From NCBI GenBank assembly GCA_023231475.1, contig JALJEE010002063.1, forward strand, positions 1-25,839: a DNA stretch of 25,839 bases, given 5' to 3'. This document shows positions 14,389 through 25,684 of the stretch, piece by piece (within the stretch, counting starts at the first letter, position 1; every line of letters begins with the position of its first letter). The DNA comes from Seison nebaliae. Lineage: Eukaryota > Rotifera > Pararotatoria > Seisonacea > Seisonidae. The translations under genes were made by a program, and so were the position numbers. The notes beneath the pieces are model-generated. The model searched no databases, was not told where the DNA came from, and worked only from the letters and a program-made list of their open reading frames with translations.

Positions 14389-15183
14389 CTTCTTTTATGG
14401 GATAGATAAAAAAAAGTTGGAAAGAGTAATTTTAAAAATATTTTATTAATCGATGTACTTTTTCCTGCAAACGATAATTAATAATTTGAAAAGATGCGAA
14501 CAAATTTTTGAAACATTTTCTAATTGAAATTAGTAATTTTTAATTTCGAAAATTTTCGAAAAATTCAAAATATAAGCTGATGAATTTACTATAATAAAAA
14601 TAATTTTTGATAGATTATTATTTGTTTAATTTATCATTTTGTACGATATTAATTTATATTGCTTTTTTAATCACATATATGATATTTGTATTGGTATATA
14701 ATGTGATATGATGAATGAAATTGAATATAAATAATCTAATGAGGTTTGTGTATAAAGAAGAGATAGATATATAAAAATGTACGTGGAGAAATTGAAAAAT
14801 AAAATTAATTTTGGACAAACTTCATTCCACTGTTTTTTATTTTAATGTTTTTAATTTTTATTTTGTTTATCAAAGATTCCTTAAATAAGATAAATTTTTG
14901 AATAAATTTCAATTTACCAATTTTCCCCCCATATTATACTATTCATCGTTGAATTCCTATCTCTTTTATTTCACACTCTTCCAATCCACGTAATTGCTAG
15001 ACGTTGTTGTAAGTGAAAGAGTAGTGTTATTTGATATTCAAATTGTTTGTTAAGTCGAAAATAAGAAGAAGAATTGATTAAATCAAAAAAAAAAGATCAT
15101 ATTGGAAAGATTGGATCAATATTCATTGACATTTGTGTCATTACTTCTACCCATTCTTTTTACTAAATTACTAATTACTCAAT
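14389..15183. promoter_or_regulatory. Shared divergent upstream region of MCM4 and UBE2J1
   Basis: A 795-nt very AT-rich stretch separates the start codons of two divergent genes, so it must hold both promoters. A TATATAAAAA run at 14768-14777 points toward UBE2J1 but could be chance in such DNA. I see no clear E2F-type TTTSSCGC site near MCM4. No coding region or RNA gene is seen. Confidence 0.45.
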
Positions 15184-16279
15184 ATGTCGATTAATAATAT
15201 TACAACTAAATACAACTTGTCTAATCCATGTTCGTTTTAAATTGAATTAATTATCTGTGAATAATTTCGAATTAATTTTATATTGTTAATGAGCAGCAGT
15301 TAAACGGTTGATGAAAGAAGCATGTGAATTAAATGAACCAACTGACATGTACTATGCACAACCGTTAGAAGATGATCTGTACGAATGGCACTTTACTATC
15401 CGCGGTCCGAGTGACACACCATTCTCAACAGGAATCTATCATGGACGAATAGTCTTGCCACAAGAATATCCGATGAAACCACCTACCATTATATTCTTAA
15501 CCGTTCACAATTATCTTTCAATTATCCTCATAATTATTCTTTTAATTAGGCGAACGGTCGTTTTAAAGTGAAAGAACAAATTTGTTTAAGTATATCTGGA
15601 TATCATCCCGAAACATGGCTACCATCATGGTCAAGTTTGGAATTTGAATTTCTTGATAATTTTTCATATTTCCATCATTTCAGTTCGAACAGCTCTGTTA
15701 GCCATAATTGGATTTATGCCAACTAAAGGTGATGGTGCTGTTGGGTCGTTGGATTATCCGTCATCTGAACGAAAAAAATTAGCGAAAGAGTTCCATTTAA
15801 TTTTTAGATGATTATCATTATAATTTTACTTATCAATCAGATCTATCGATTATATTTGTCCCACTTGTAACAGATGTAACAGAACGACATTGAAAGAATT
15901 GACAGAAAAGAAGAAATCGGAAAATAAATCAGAAAATTTAACTACGACGACTATCGATAAGAAAGAGAAAGAAATTGAACAGAAAACGGAGAAAGTTGAA
16001 AATAATGGTGATGCACCGATAATAATAGAAAATAAGGAGATTAATGAAAAAGAAGCAAAATTAGAAGAGAAGAATTTGATCCGTCAGAGAAAAGCAGAAA
16101 TTTTGGCGGAGGCTAGAGATCGTTTCTTAAGAATTCATAAGAATGAACAACAACAAACTAATATTGGAACACCAAATAAAAATACATTTTTAATCGACGC
16201 CGCAATTATTTCATGTATAGCGACTATTTGTTTTGTAATTGCGCGACGTTTCTATATATTTTGGAGATCGACTGTTTGA
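15184..16279 (+). CDS. Ube2j1: UBE2J1-type tail-anchored ubiquitin-conjugating enzyme (ERAD E2)
   Basis: Five exons: 15184-15229, 15297-15502, 15550-15634, 15684-15789 and 15841-16279; introns 67, 47, 49 and 51 nt, all in phase; 293 residues against about 318 in human. The UBC fold is closely conserved: KYNLSNP then VKRLMKEACEL, QPLEDDLYEWHFTIRGP, YHGRIVLPQEYPMKPP, the catalytic Cys96 in QICLSISGYHPETW (no HPN triad, as in the J class), and IRTALLAIIGFMPTKGDGA. DYICPTCNRC follows, then a Lys/Glu-rich stalk and one C-terminal hydrophobic segment (about 266-288) as tail anchor in the ER membrane. Family role: ubiquitination of misfolded ER proteins with E3s such as HRD1. The short first exon was placed by its match to the family N-terminus. 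Exon 2 has tandem AG acceptors (15295-15296 and 15298-15299). Confidence 0.94.
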
Positions 16280-16486
16280 ATTAGAACTTTTTATTACTGA
16301 AAAATTTCCATATTCACTTCCCATCAACATATTGAAAGAAACGTCACACACAATTTCTTCACTTACCCACTCATTCACTCATTCATTCTTTATTCTCCAC
16401 TTCGATTAATATATTATATTTCCACATTAATTTTAGTGTTATTGTAACGGGAACAGAAATTTATGTAAACGAATTATCAAGAAAAT

Positions 16487-16492
16487 TTTATT
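16487..16492 (-). terminator. Poly(A) signal of the Sos-like gene
   Basis: AATAAA on the minus strand, about 56 nt beyond the Sos-like stop at 16548. It lies inside the 3' UTR of the convergent UBE2J1 gene. Confidence 0.45.
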
Positions 16493-16522
16493 GAAAAAAA
16501 AAATGAATTGATGCTTCTATAA

Positions 16523-16528
16523 AATAAA
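16523..16528 (+). terminator. Poly(A) signal of UBE2J1
   Basis: AATAAA on the plus strand about 244 nt after the UBE2J1 stop. Cleavage 10-30 nt downstream would place the mRNA end at or just inside the last Sos-like exon. Confidence 0.45.
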
Positions 16529-16547
16529 AGGAAATCCTCTTGCTAAA

Positions 16548-19500
16548 TTAATTGAAGTTGATATTCAATAAATTCAGATCGAAATCAAATCGTTTCTTTC
16601 CTTCATCTAATCGATTAAATATAAATTCTTTACAAATTAAATAATTGGAATTATTGAATTTTTGCAATTCCTTATAGTTATATTTAACAATCGAATTACA
16701 TAATGATTCTTCTCCGTAATATATCTGTAAATTGTCTTTTAAAATTTTCCGATTAGATCGATTCATTTCCGTCGATGTTAAATTCTCTAAATTCTCATAA
16801 TCGTATAACGATCGTGGTTCTAATATCTTCGATTTGTCTGATAGATATGATTCATAATGTTCATTCGTTTCCGTCGACGAGTAAGAGAAATTCAACGGAG
16901 AATCATTTTTCTTCATATAAATTGCTCGATTATATGATCGTAAATTTTTTAAGAAATTCTGAAAATGGAAAAATGTTAAATAAATAAAGAAGAGATTAAA
17001 TGAACTTGGATTGGTTGATCGATTTGATGAGTGAATTGTGCACGATCGATATGTTTCTCAATTTGACGAACATATGAATGAATTGTGCGGAACTTCCAAA
17101 TATTGACAGGTGCCTCAATACCATATCGATTCTTCTCTTTATAATAAAGAAGATTCCAAATAATTTTATTAATTTCTTTCGATTTCTCATCTTCCTCATA
17201 ATAATCTAAATGAATTTCATTTCGTTGCCATTCGTCAAATTTTTTGAAAGTCGCATTCTCGAACAGATGTGTCAATGGTGTAAAATAGAATCCGATATGA
17301 ATGATATAAGGAATCGTTTTTGAAGAATGACTTAATTGATTGATTAAACTAAAATAATCTTCTTTATTCTTTTGTCGATTTAAATTTAATATGATGTCAT
17401 GTGTTCGTCTTAAACATTCGTATACATTCGACGATAATGAGAATAACGCTTCAAGGAATGACCATTTCAATTTGCGAACTTGCGACTTCCAAATACTATT
17501 ATACAATTCGACAACGCTAGCGAAATCATTCATTTTATAAGCGATATAATAAAGTTCCATTAATCGTTTAATAATAAATGAACGTTCAATCGGATCCGTC
17601 GTTTGCATCAATTCAATCGTACACCAGTTAGTGATAGTGGTGGAGAATTCAGCAATCTTCTTCTTATTATATTTATTGTATGCAAGAATTAATTCTTTTT
17701 CACAAGAAATCTGATGATTCGTCTCTTCAGTTGGAATGAATTGAGATTTATAATTGAAATAATTATTAGAGAAAAATCTGATGAGATTTCCTTTCTCTAA
17801 ATCATTCGACTCATTTCTAATTAATCGTTTAAAACTGATTTCTTTTAAATCTTTCAATAATATCTGTCGATTACAACTTTCAGTTTGATCCTTAATTTCT
17901 GAATAATCCGATTCTTCATAATAGTTGTTGTTATTATTCATCAAAATATCGATATCGTTATTGAGAAATTTTAATGAAGAAATTCCTTTTGTAATCGAAT
18001 CAACTTGAATGAAAATTGTATTTGAATCAAAATTATGTTGCTCTGATCGATAATGTCTTTGTTGTTGTTGTATTTGAGATTGGGACGAGTATCTACGTGA
18101 ATTATTTTGGAAAAATGAATCATAAATATTATCGACTGATGATACGTCGACACAATTGTCACTAGAATAAGCATCGAGTGTACGAATTGAAGTTTTATTG
18201 AAACAACTGACAGAACTAGCGACTAATTCGAATGTTGAAAGATTTCTTAATAAAGTCTGATGAATTAAAATTAATTGTTCAACTAATTGAATCGGATGCA
18301 TTGTCAGAAGACTAATTCCATATCGTTCTTGAACTTCGTACCAAATATTTTCATTTTCATTCTCATTCGAATATTCGATCGGTGTCGACGAATTACATGA
18401 GAATATTCGTCTCGTTGGCGATAAAATTGGCAATCCTGTCAATAGATAAATTGGAATGACGATCTTATAATTAATGGTTCGTTTCCGTTCACCATCAAAT
18501 GATGAACATTCGATTATTTGGAATTTCCTCGAAATCGATTGTTCGTCTGATATCATATCAAAATCTTCACCATCCAATTGTCCCATTGTCAATTGGACAG
18601 TGGGTGAGAATTGTGTCAAAATGAATATTTCATTCTGAACTTTTTCCTTCTGATTATTAATACGTTGGAGATGAAGAAGATTGGATTGAATTGAATTATT
18701 TCGATTCTTCCGATTCATCAGAGCTTGTTTGATTAATATTAAAATTTTTATTAATCGTTGACGTATAATCGAATTCTTTGAGACATAACTGCACAGAGTT
18801 GAATAAAGGAATTGTAAGAGTAACAATAGACTATTGGTGATGTATACGTGGGAAAGTCGAGAAGAAATATGAATAGCATATTGATCATTTCTTTTCTCGT
18901 TCTCGATCGACAATAAATGAACAAATGATAATTCTAACCATTTCTTTATAATTAATAAAATTCTTGACTGTATTCCAAACGTATAATCATTTAATGATCG
19001 TAAACATTCAATCAAATTATCGTCACTATATTTCGAATTATTGTAATAATAATCATCGAAATTAATCAATTCGTCATTCTGTCGATATAAATAATTGATG
19101 AGATGTTTATTCTTTAATAATTGTTGAAGATTCTTCAACATTCGATAACTGCATACACAACGATCATCAACTGGTGATAGATTAAGAAGATGAAATATAT
19201 CGAGAAATAATCGTTGTATTTCGTCGTCAAATACGAACGGATAATCATCCGTCATTTCATTAGAGAGGATGGATTTCTTTTTCTTAAAATGTTTCTGTAA
19301 ATAAGTTGGAATTGGAATGAAGAATCGTTCGATTAATAAACTCAAGAAAACGAATGGATGAATAATGAAGGGATGGAGATAAGTTAACATGGATTCCAAT
19401 AATTGAATATCATAAACAATCATATTCATTTTCTCCCGATTCTCCATCATCAATTCATAATCCTTCAATGGTTCCATATCATTGGATGGATTATTTTTTC

Positions 19501-22500
19501 GATTGATTGAACTTTCATTATAGAACTCTAAATTAGGTGATGTCACAGTAAATTTTTGAATCCATTTGAATAATGGAATTGATGTGGTTAGAACTTTATG
19601 TTCGGTGGGATTGTCATTGACATAAACATTCTCCTTCGTCTCTCGATTATCTTCATTAGAATTCCTTTCCGAATTTGTTTCAGATGTGGATTGATAATTC
19701 GCCATGAAATTATATTCATTCAACTCATCATATATGGAGGTGAAAATTGAAGAAATTTTTATACATTCTGATGGTTGAACTTCACCGAATTTGATAGTCA
19801 CATCGTCTTCAATCGAATATAAATAATCGTTCACAATATGAATATTAGGAAGAACGGATTGCCAATTGATTGTGGAGTAGATATTGGCATAATCATAATC
19901 ATCATTCTTATCTGTTATCAATTTCTTTTCTTCCGAATCATCACCATCATCATCATCATTATCAATAAGAAATAAATGTTGTCTCATAATTTGTATTCGA
20001 TGATGTAAATGATTGATGAGATTAATTGTCATTTTTCTTAATAAAGTGCCTAATGTATGAATGGAAATGAAATAGAATAATAAATGGGAATGATATCCAT
20101 TTTCTGAGAATAGAGAAATGTTGACGATCTTCTCATGATTCTCATCCGATAACGTTGGTGATCGATTAAATAATTTCATAAATAAATTTTGATGATTTAA
20201 TGGCGACGAAGGCGGAGAACTAAATAAACTGTTGTTATTATTGTTATTAATGGTCGAATGGAAATTATTCAATTTGATTTGTAAATAAATTTCATTATTC
20301 TCTTTCAAATGAAATCGAATTATATCATTATTTGATATAATAAATTGAATCGAATAAAATAATTGATGTTTCAATGAATATGAAATGAAATCAATTAATG
20401 ATAATTTGCGGAGACAATTAAAAAAGTTTTGATTATTCGAATCATCTTGAGAACAATAATCTTTCAATAAATTATCAATCGAATCATTTACTTCTTGTTC
20501 CATCGTCAATTCTTGTCGATTCGACAATTTCAATTTACGTTTCTTTCGATATTTTAAAACGATTAAATATTTCGATAAAACTATTATCATAATATTTTCA
20601 TGAATTAACAATTTCTTCTCAGATAATATTGACGATGATGTTGTTGTTGTTGTCGATGATAATGATAGATTACTCGTCGTCATATTCTCCGTTAGATGAT
20701 TCAATTGAAATCGATTTAATTGAACAAAATATCGGAATGAACTCAACAGATACATTGGGGAATTGAATGGATTCTGTAACGTTTGATAATTTATTCCAAT
20801 TTTTGTCAAATTATCTTTAAGGAAATTCTCGTCGATAATTAATGAATCTTTTCCATCATTCTCATCTATTCTTATCGATTGTTCATTCAAAAATTTTACA
20901 TATTCTGAATGTGGGAAAAATTTGTTAGTTGATGGGGAATATTTCATTTGATTCCTGAAAATTTCGAAATCGAACGATAATTCGTTGAGTTGAATAGTGG
21001 AAGGAGATGAATCAAGATAATTAGTGAAAAAGAGAAGAGAGTAATTGCAAAAGAATTGAATGAATTTATTCGATGAAACTAAAACGTTATTGTGAATCTT
21101 CAAATGACTTTCGATCGTCGATAAAATTTGTCGAATATGACGATTAATTTTTTCGAAATGGAAATTTTTCATATTTTTCACTTGCAAATCAGTTGATGAT
21201 AAGAGTTGAGAGAAGAATAGATAATAATTATAAAATCTTTCGAATGGTATAGTGAGTTGTCGAGAAAGAATTGATCGGAATGAATTCGACAATGATTCAG
21301 AACCATATTCCGATTGCATCAATTCATCAATATTCAATAGTGAGAGACAGTCGTCCAATTCTTTAATTTTTCCAAATTCATCCATTTGAATTTTAGAGAA
21401 GAATTGAATGAAATGAACGAAAATAATTGAATGACGTCCAACGGTGAAGAGTTGATTGAGAAATTGTGAGAATTGTGTAAAGAATTGGAAGAACTTTTCC
21501 TGATTTTCATTATTAATCCGTTCATCTAAATGGATTGAATGCAATTGCATGAAATTTTGTATTCCTTTCAATAACATTATCGATAAATTTTCCAATTGGA
21601 AATAAAGAGATTTCGATCGAGCATTAAAATAAAATTGAAGGAAATTCTCCTGATTCCAATCGACTTGTTTGACATAAATTTCAGACGATTCGCAGGGAAT
21701 TAAAAAGATTTGGAAGATTGTTTTTAAAATGAATTCTTTCTTTTCTGAAGAACCATCAAAAGTGATCCATGATTTCAAGAAGGAGAATAAATAAAAATTT
21801 AGAAGAATCTTCAATTCGAACAGATAATGATTCTCATCAAAAAAGAAATATTTGATGGTTAATATACATTTCTGTAAATGACTTCTTAATGATAATTGAT
21901 TATCATTCACCAACATCATATGATCGATATCAATGAGGAAATCTTTCGTATCGATATAAATATTATTCATTGTCACGTTATGAGAGAGATCACTATTCCT
22001 GATAAGATGACCATCGAATCGACGACAAGTCTCTTTCAAGTTTAAAATTTCATCATTATTCAACATTGTTCTTAATTTATTCACCGATGATAATTGGAAT
22101 GTTGGACTGGAGGACTGTTGATGTTGTTTGAATGGAAATAAATGATGATATAATGATGAAAACGTATTGAGACGTTCCAGACAATGGAAAAGATCATTAT
22201 CATTAATTGTCAATTGAGAAATGAAACTTTCACTTTGTTGAATAATTCGATTTCTCAAATACAATCGATTATCTTGATCAGTTGATAATAATAATGATGA
22301 TGTATCATCATCATTCAATTCCAACATTCGTTCTTTTAATTTCATTTGAAATGTTCCCAAACTCTCCAGTAGTAATTGAAGGAATATATAAATAATCTCC
22401 AAAGTGAACAAGAGAGAAACGAACAAATGAATATCGATATTATTATTCCAATTCATTGTTGTTGTTGATGGAAAGGAATGTTGTGGATAACAGAAATTGA

Positions 22501-23236
22501 ATTGATTTGATGGATAATTATTGAAAATTATCATTTTATATAAAAGAATCAATTCAGATTTCGTCGCTCGATTTCCATAAAGTGATTGAAATATATCGAA
22601 TTTTATCTTGAAATTCTTCTTATTCTCCAACTTACAATCATTACCTTCATTTTTCCGATTCGAAAATAGATCAGTCAAATCATAAAAATATTCGTATTTA
22701 TATTTCATCAGATCATCCATCAAATATCGACTTATCAAGCGACAACATTCACTTTTTGAACTTATTCGAATTAATTTCAATTTTGATGATGGTGAAATAA
22801 GTAAGGATGATGCCGATGAACGTTTCTTACCAAATTGAACATCGATCAATTGTTGAGGAGGACGGAAATCGAAAAATTTTTCTGATGCAACATCCCAACG
22901 ATGAGTGAAACGTTTAATAGATGAAATAATTGATTTGTCTCCAATTTCCCCATTTGCGTCCAATCGAATATTCAATGCGCTACCAATTTGTTGCTTCAAC
23001 CATTGGCATTCCATTGAATTATTCACTAATCGTTTTAAATGGATTTCTATGAATTTTAAACGATCATGCGAATTCGTCTCATTTGAATTCCTCGTTAAAT
23101 AGAAGAAGAGAATATGACATAATTTCTGTATTAAATCGATCGTCGACTCTTCAACGTAGTTTAATCGAAAATCATTCAAATAAAACTTGACAATTCTCTG
23201 GAAAACATTTTTTGTTGGTGGGCTGTTTTCATTCAT
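16548..23236 (-). CDS. Sos: Divergent, enlarged Son-of-sevenless-like Ras guanine nucleotide exchange factor
   Basis: Two exons, 17006-23236 (6231 nt) and 16548-16958, with a 47-nt GT-AG intron in phase; 2213 residues against about 1300-1600 for known Sos. Order seen: an N-terminal helical region with LNYVEESTIDLIQKL, like the Sos histone-fold part; a DH-like core (about 600-720) whose LSRQLTIPFERFYNYYLFF matches the Sos DH helix; a PH-like stretch (about 870-1075); REM (about 1270-1440) with HPFVFLSLLIERFFIP; then a CDC25 domain from about 1638 (YGISLLTMHPIQLVEQLI, STFELVASS), interrupted by about 165 extra residues, resuming at TITNWCTIELMQTTDPIER and MNDFASVVELYNSIW, and closing with IQNFLKNL across the splice site. 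Sos activates Ras at the membrane by GDP release. Poly-N, Thr/Ser and Asp runs mark insertions. The 108-residue tail has no PxxP motif for Grb2 SH3 domains. Assignment to Sos rather than RasGRF rests on the DH and CDC25 matches. Confidence 0.8.
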
Positions 23237-24502
23237 TTTACCTTTCTACATAATAATTTGAAAATATTATTCAATGATAGCTTATCATTCCAATTCTCTA
23301 TCTTTCCATTGTCAAATAAATGAATTAATGTCAATTCAATTAATGAAATATGAAAATATTATTCTCAATTATTTACAAACGATAGTAATGATTTAACTGC
23401 TTTCTCTATAGATTATAGAGGTTGACCTCACATATATGTTTCCTCGGGCTTACTTCAGTTATAACTATATCATAACCTAATGTATTAGGGTTGGGGGAAC
23501 GATCCGTTATACTTTGTTAAAAAACATTTTTTTGTTGAAAATATTAAACTCACCGGAAGATGTTTGAAATAAATTGTTATATAAATAAATAACATATGTT
23601 TAAAACAATATAAATATGAAATAAATTTATAGATATATGTTTTTGATAAATTAACATTGATTGACAATAAATTTTTTAAAAGTTTTATGTATTTAATTAA
23701 AAAATATAAAAATGGGAATTACACTGTATGAAGACTTCTTTTAGCTTAAATGTCTTACATGTCTTGTTAGACATAAAAATGTCTTTTAACAAAGTATAGT
23801 TATAACTATTTCAAAAACAACCTTAATCATTCTATTAGTGATTCTAAAATTTAAATTTCTTGATTCTGGACACCAAAACCGATTAGTTGTGTACTTAAAG
23901 TTTAGAGTAATACCAAACCATAAACATTTTCAATTTGTTGATTTGGTAAAATAATCAAAAAGATTGTGGAAGGTTTTCCACTTTGGTTCGTGAGAACTTC
24001 GATATTAAACGTATTGAAATTATTATACATCATTTTAAGCATTACCTGTTTCCTGAGTAGTTATCAATTGTGATCGAAGTTTTAACGATGACCTGATATA
24101 ATTAATGATAATTCTGATAATTGATATATGTCCATAGTAAGCAAAATTCATGAACGGACAACATTGGATTGTAGGGGACATATCGACCGAATGCTGCTGT
24201 TTTCTTTCAGTGTTTTCCACTGTTTTTGGGGCATTTCTTCTCATAAGCCAATTGGAACTTTTGAATATCCTACACATGATTCATTCCTGACCAAGTAATA
24301 GATGGATCTCAAGTGGTACTGAATAGATTTTAAAACATCGTGAATTTTTTCAACACGATTCCACGTTAGTTTCTTTTTATGTTTAAAAGAAATATAGAAA
24401 AGAAATAAAATTCTAGAGATAAATAAATATTATAACTTGTTCTCTAATGATTTACTGCTACACTAATCGTAACTGTTGCTTGGACCTAAACGATAAATCC
24501 AA
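23237..24502. other. Intergenic region with a MITE-like element
   Basis: AT-rich spacer upstream of the Sos-like gene and downstream of the second small membrane gene. It holds the inverted-repeat element at 23508-23798. Minus-strand open frames at 23485-23667 and 24035-24277 show no domain, membrane segment or family resemblance and are treated as chance. No tRNA or other RNA gene is seen. Confidence 0.5.
23508..23798. mobile_element. Candidate MITE with 28-bp terminal inverted repeats
   Basis: The 28 bases at 23508-23535 and the reverse complement of 23771-23798 agree at 26 positions (both begin TATACTTTGTTAAAA). The outermost TA on each side could be the TA target duplication typical of Tc1/mariner-type elements. 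The 291-bp interior is AT-rich and non-coding. A 12-mer AGTTATAACTAT also occurs at 23458-23469 and 23798-23809. No transposase is present, so this would be a non-autonomous DNA transposon copy. Only one copy is visible in the window, so the call rests on structure alone. Confidence 0.5.
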
Positions 24503-24829
24503 CTATTCTAAATGATCATCTGAATTTCTTTTCGATGGTGATGATTTTCCTTTCGGAATAATAGTGACACTATGTCGTAATGGCAGGCATAATTCTGATG
24601 GATTGTAAGAACCAAAAAATGGTGATGGCCTTGGGATTGGGAACTGTGACGTTTTCATTGAAGATGGATGATTTCTTAGAATGGTAATATTTCGACTACC
24701 GTATTGCGCTTCTAAATCCTTTTCCATTGCCGCATTTCTATTTCTCTTTATCAGAAACATGATCATTACAAAACCCGCTAAGAAGATTGTGAGTGTCACA
24801 ATTAAGATTGAAATTATAAGATTAAACAT
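24503..24829 (-). CDS. Small single-pass membrane protein with DLEAQYG motif (paralogue B)
   Basis: Single open frame of 108 residues. It starts MF, has a hydrophobic segment (about residues 4-27, NLIISILIVTLTIFLAGFV...), a basic stop-transfer KRNRN, then DLEAQYG at residues 38-44. A Ser/Pro-rich, moderately basic tail follows (PIPRPSPFFGSYNP, KGKSSPSKRNSDDH). The layout matches the protein at 11335-11636: same start, same membrane segment, same motif at almost the same distance. The two genes share 17 identical bases over the motif (24702-24718 and 11503-11519). The tails do not look alike. No named family is recognised. Topology is probably N-out/C-in with a cytosolic tail. Function unknown. 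Confidence 0.6.
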   Translation of the reverse strand: MFNLIISILIVTLTIFLAGFVMIMFLIKRNRNAAMEKDLEAQYGSRNITILRNHPSSMKTSQFPIPRPSPFFGSYNPSELCLPLRHSVTIIPKGKSSPSKRNSDDHLE

Positions 24830-25684
24830 TTTCGATGTTGAAAATCGAATTAGAATCCTTTCAAAATAAGAATTATTACTTTACTATGCAAATTTTGATT
24901 CATACAATATTTGCCACCCATTTTATACAGTTCGTTTATCTTAATATTGAATATTGAAATTCAATTTTAGGAATGAATTTTCAATCAATTCCAATTCTTG
25001 ATTTTCAATTTGGAGATATATTTGATTAAAGAAATTTTTAATTGAAAATATCACATATACGCCTAAGCAAAATTTCAGAAGTTCAGTAAATAATTTTAAA
25101 ATTAGTCGGATAATTGTCTGCTCTTCTTTGCAGAACGTCATTATTATTGAATATATAAAAATCTCTTTATTATTATTATAGTGAGTCACTTTACAAAATA
25201 TTCTTTACTTTTCTCTTCTTACCAGAATGTAATTTTTGTATTTGTTATTTTCACCTCATCTTTAATTTAATAAATGATTATAATAACGTTTGTGAAGATG
25301 AACAATTGTTGGAGAATATCATTTCGCATTGCCACGTCAAATAACTGTTTCTGTCTGCAGTTATTAAAATAAAATTTTGTGCGCGACGGAAAATTAAGAT
25401 AAAAGTATATCTTTTAAACTTAACTGTTTATTAAACTTAAAATTTTCAATACGAATATCGAATATTTTTGTCGTGTATCCGAATTGTTGAGTCTCCGAAT
25501 TGTCTGTCCCCCATAAATGTTATGTTTTGACATATTCCTGAGGTATTTCTGAATGTGAGACATTTCTAATTCATTATCGAATACTAATTATTTATAACTA
25601 TTTCTCAATTTTTTATTACAATAAATTAGTAGAATATAAAAATTTCATTTTAACACGGTATTTAATAGGTGCAAAATTGTTGTT
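24830..25684. other. Intergenic region between two divergent genes
   Basis: AT-rich, about 0.85 kb between the start of paralogue B (minus) and the start of the last gene (plus), so it should contain both promoters. A minus-strand frame at 24941-25189 (82 residues, one hydrophobic stretch) has no DLEAQYG motif and no recognised domain; it is not called as a gene. Nothing else stands out. Confidence 0.4.

Noticed and set aside
24035-24277. 80-codon minus-strand frame
   Set aside because: No recognisable domain or membrane segment; could be a remnant or chance, so it is not called.
24941-25189. 82-codon minus-strand frame with a hydrophobic stretch, considered as a third DLEAQYG-family member
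   Set aside because: The motif is absent and the membrane segment sits in the middle rather than at the start; composition is typical of chance AT-rich translation.
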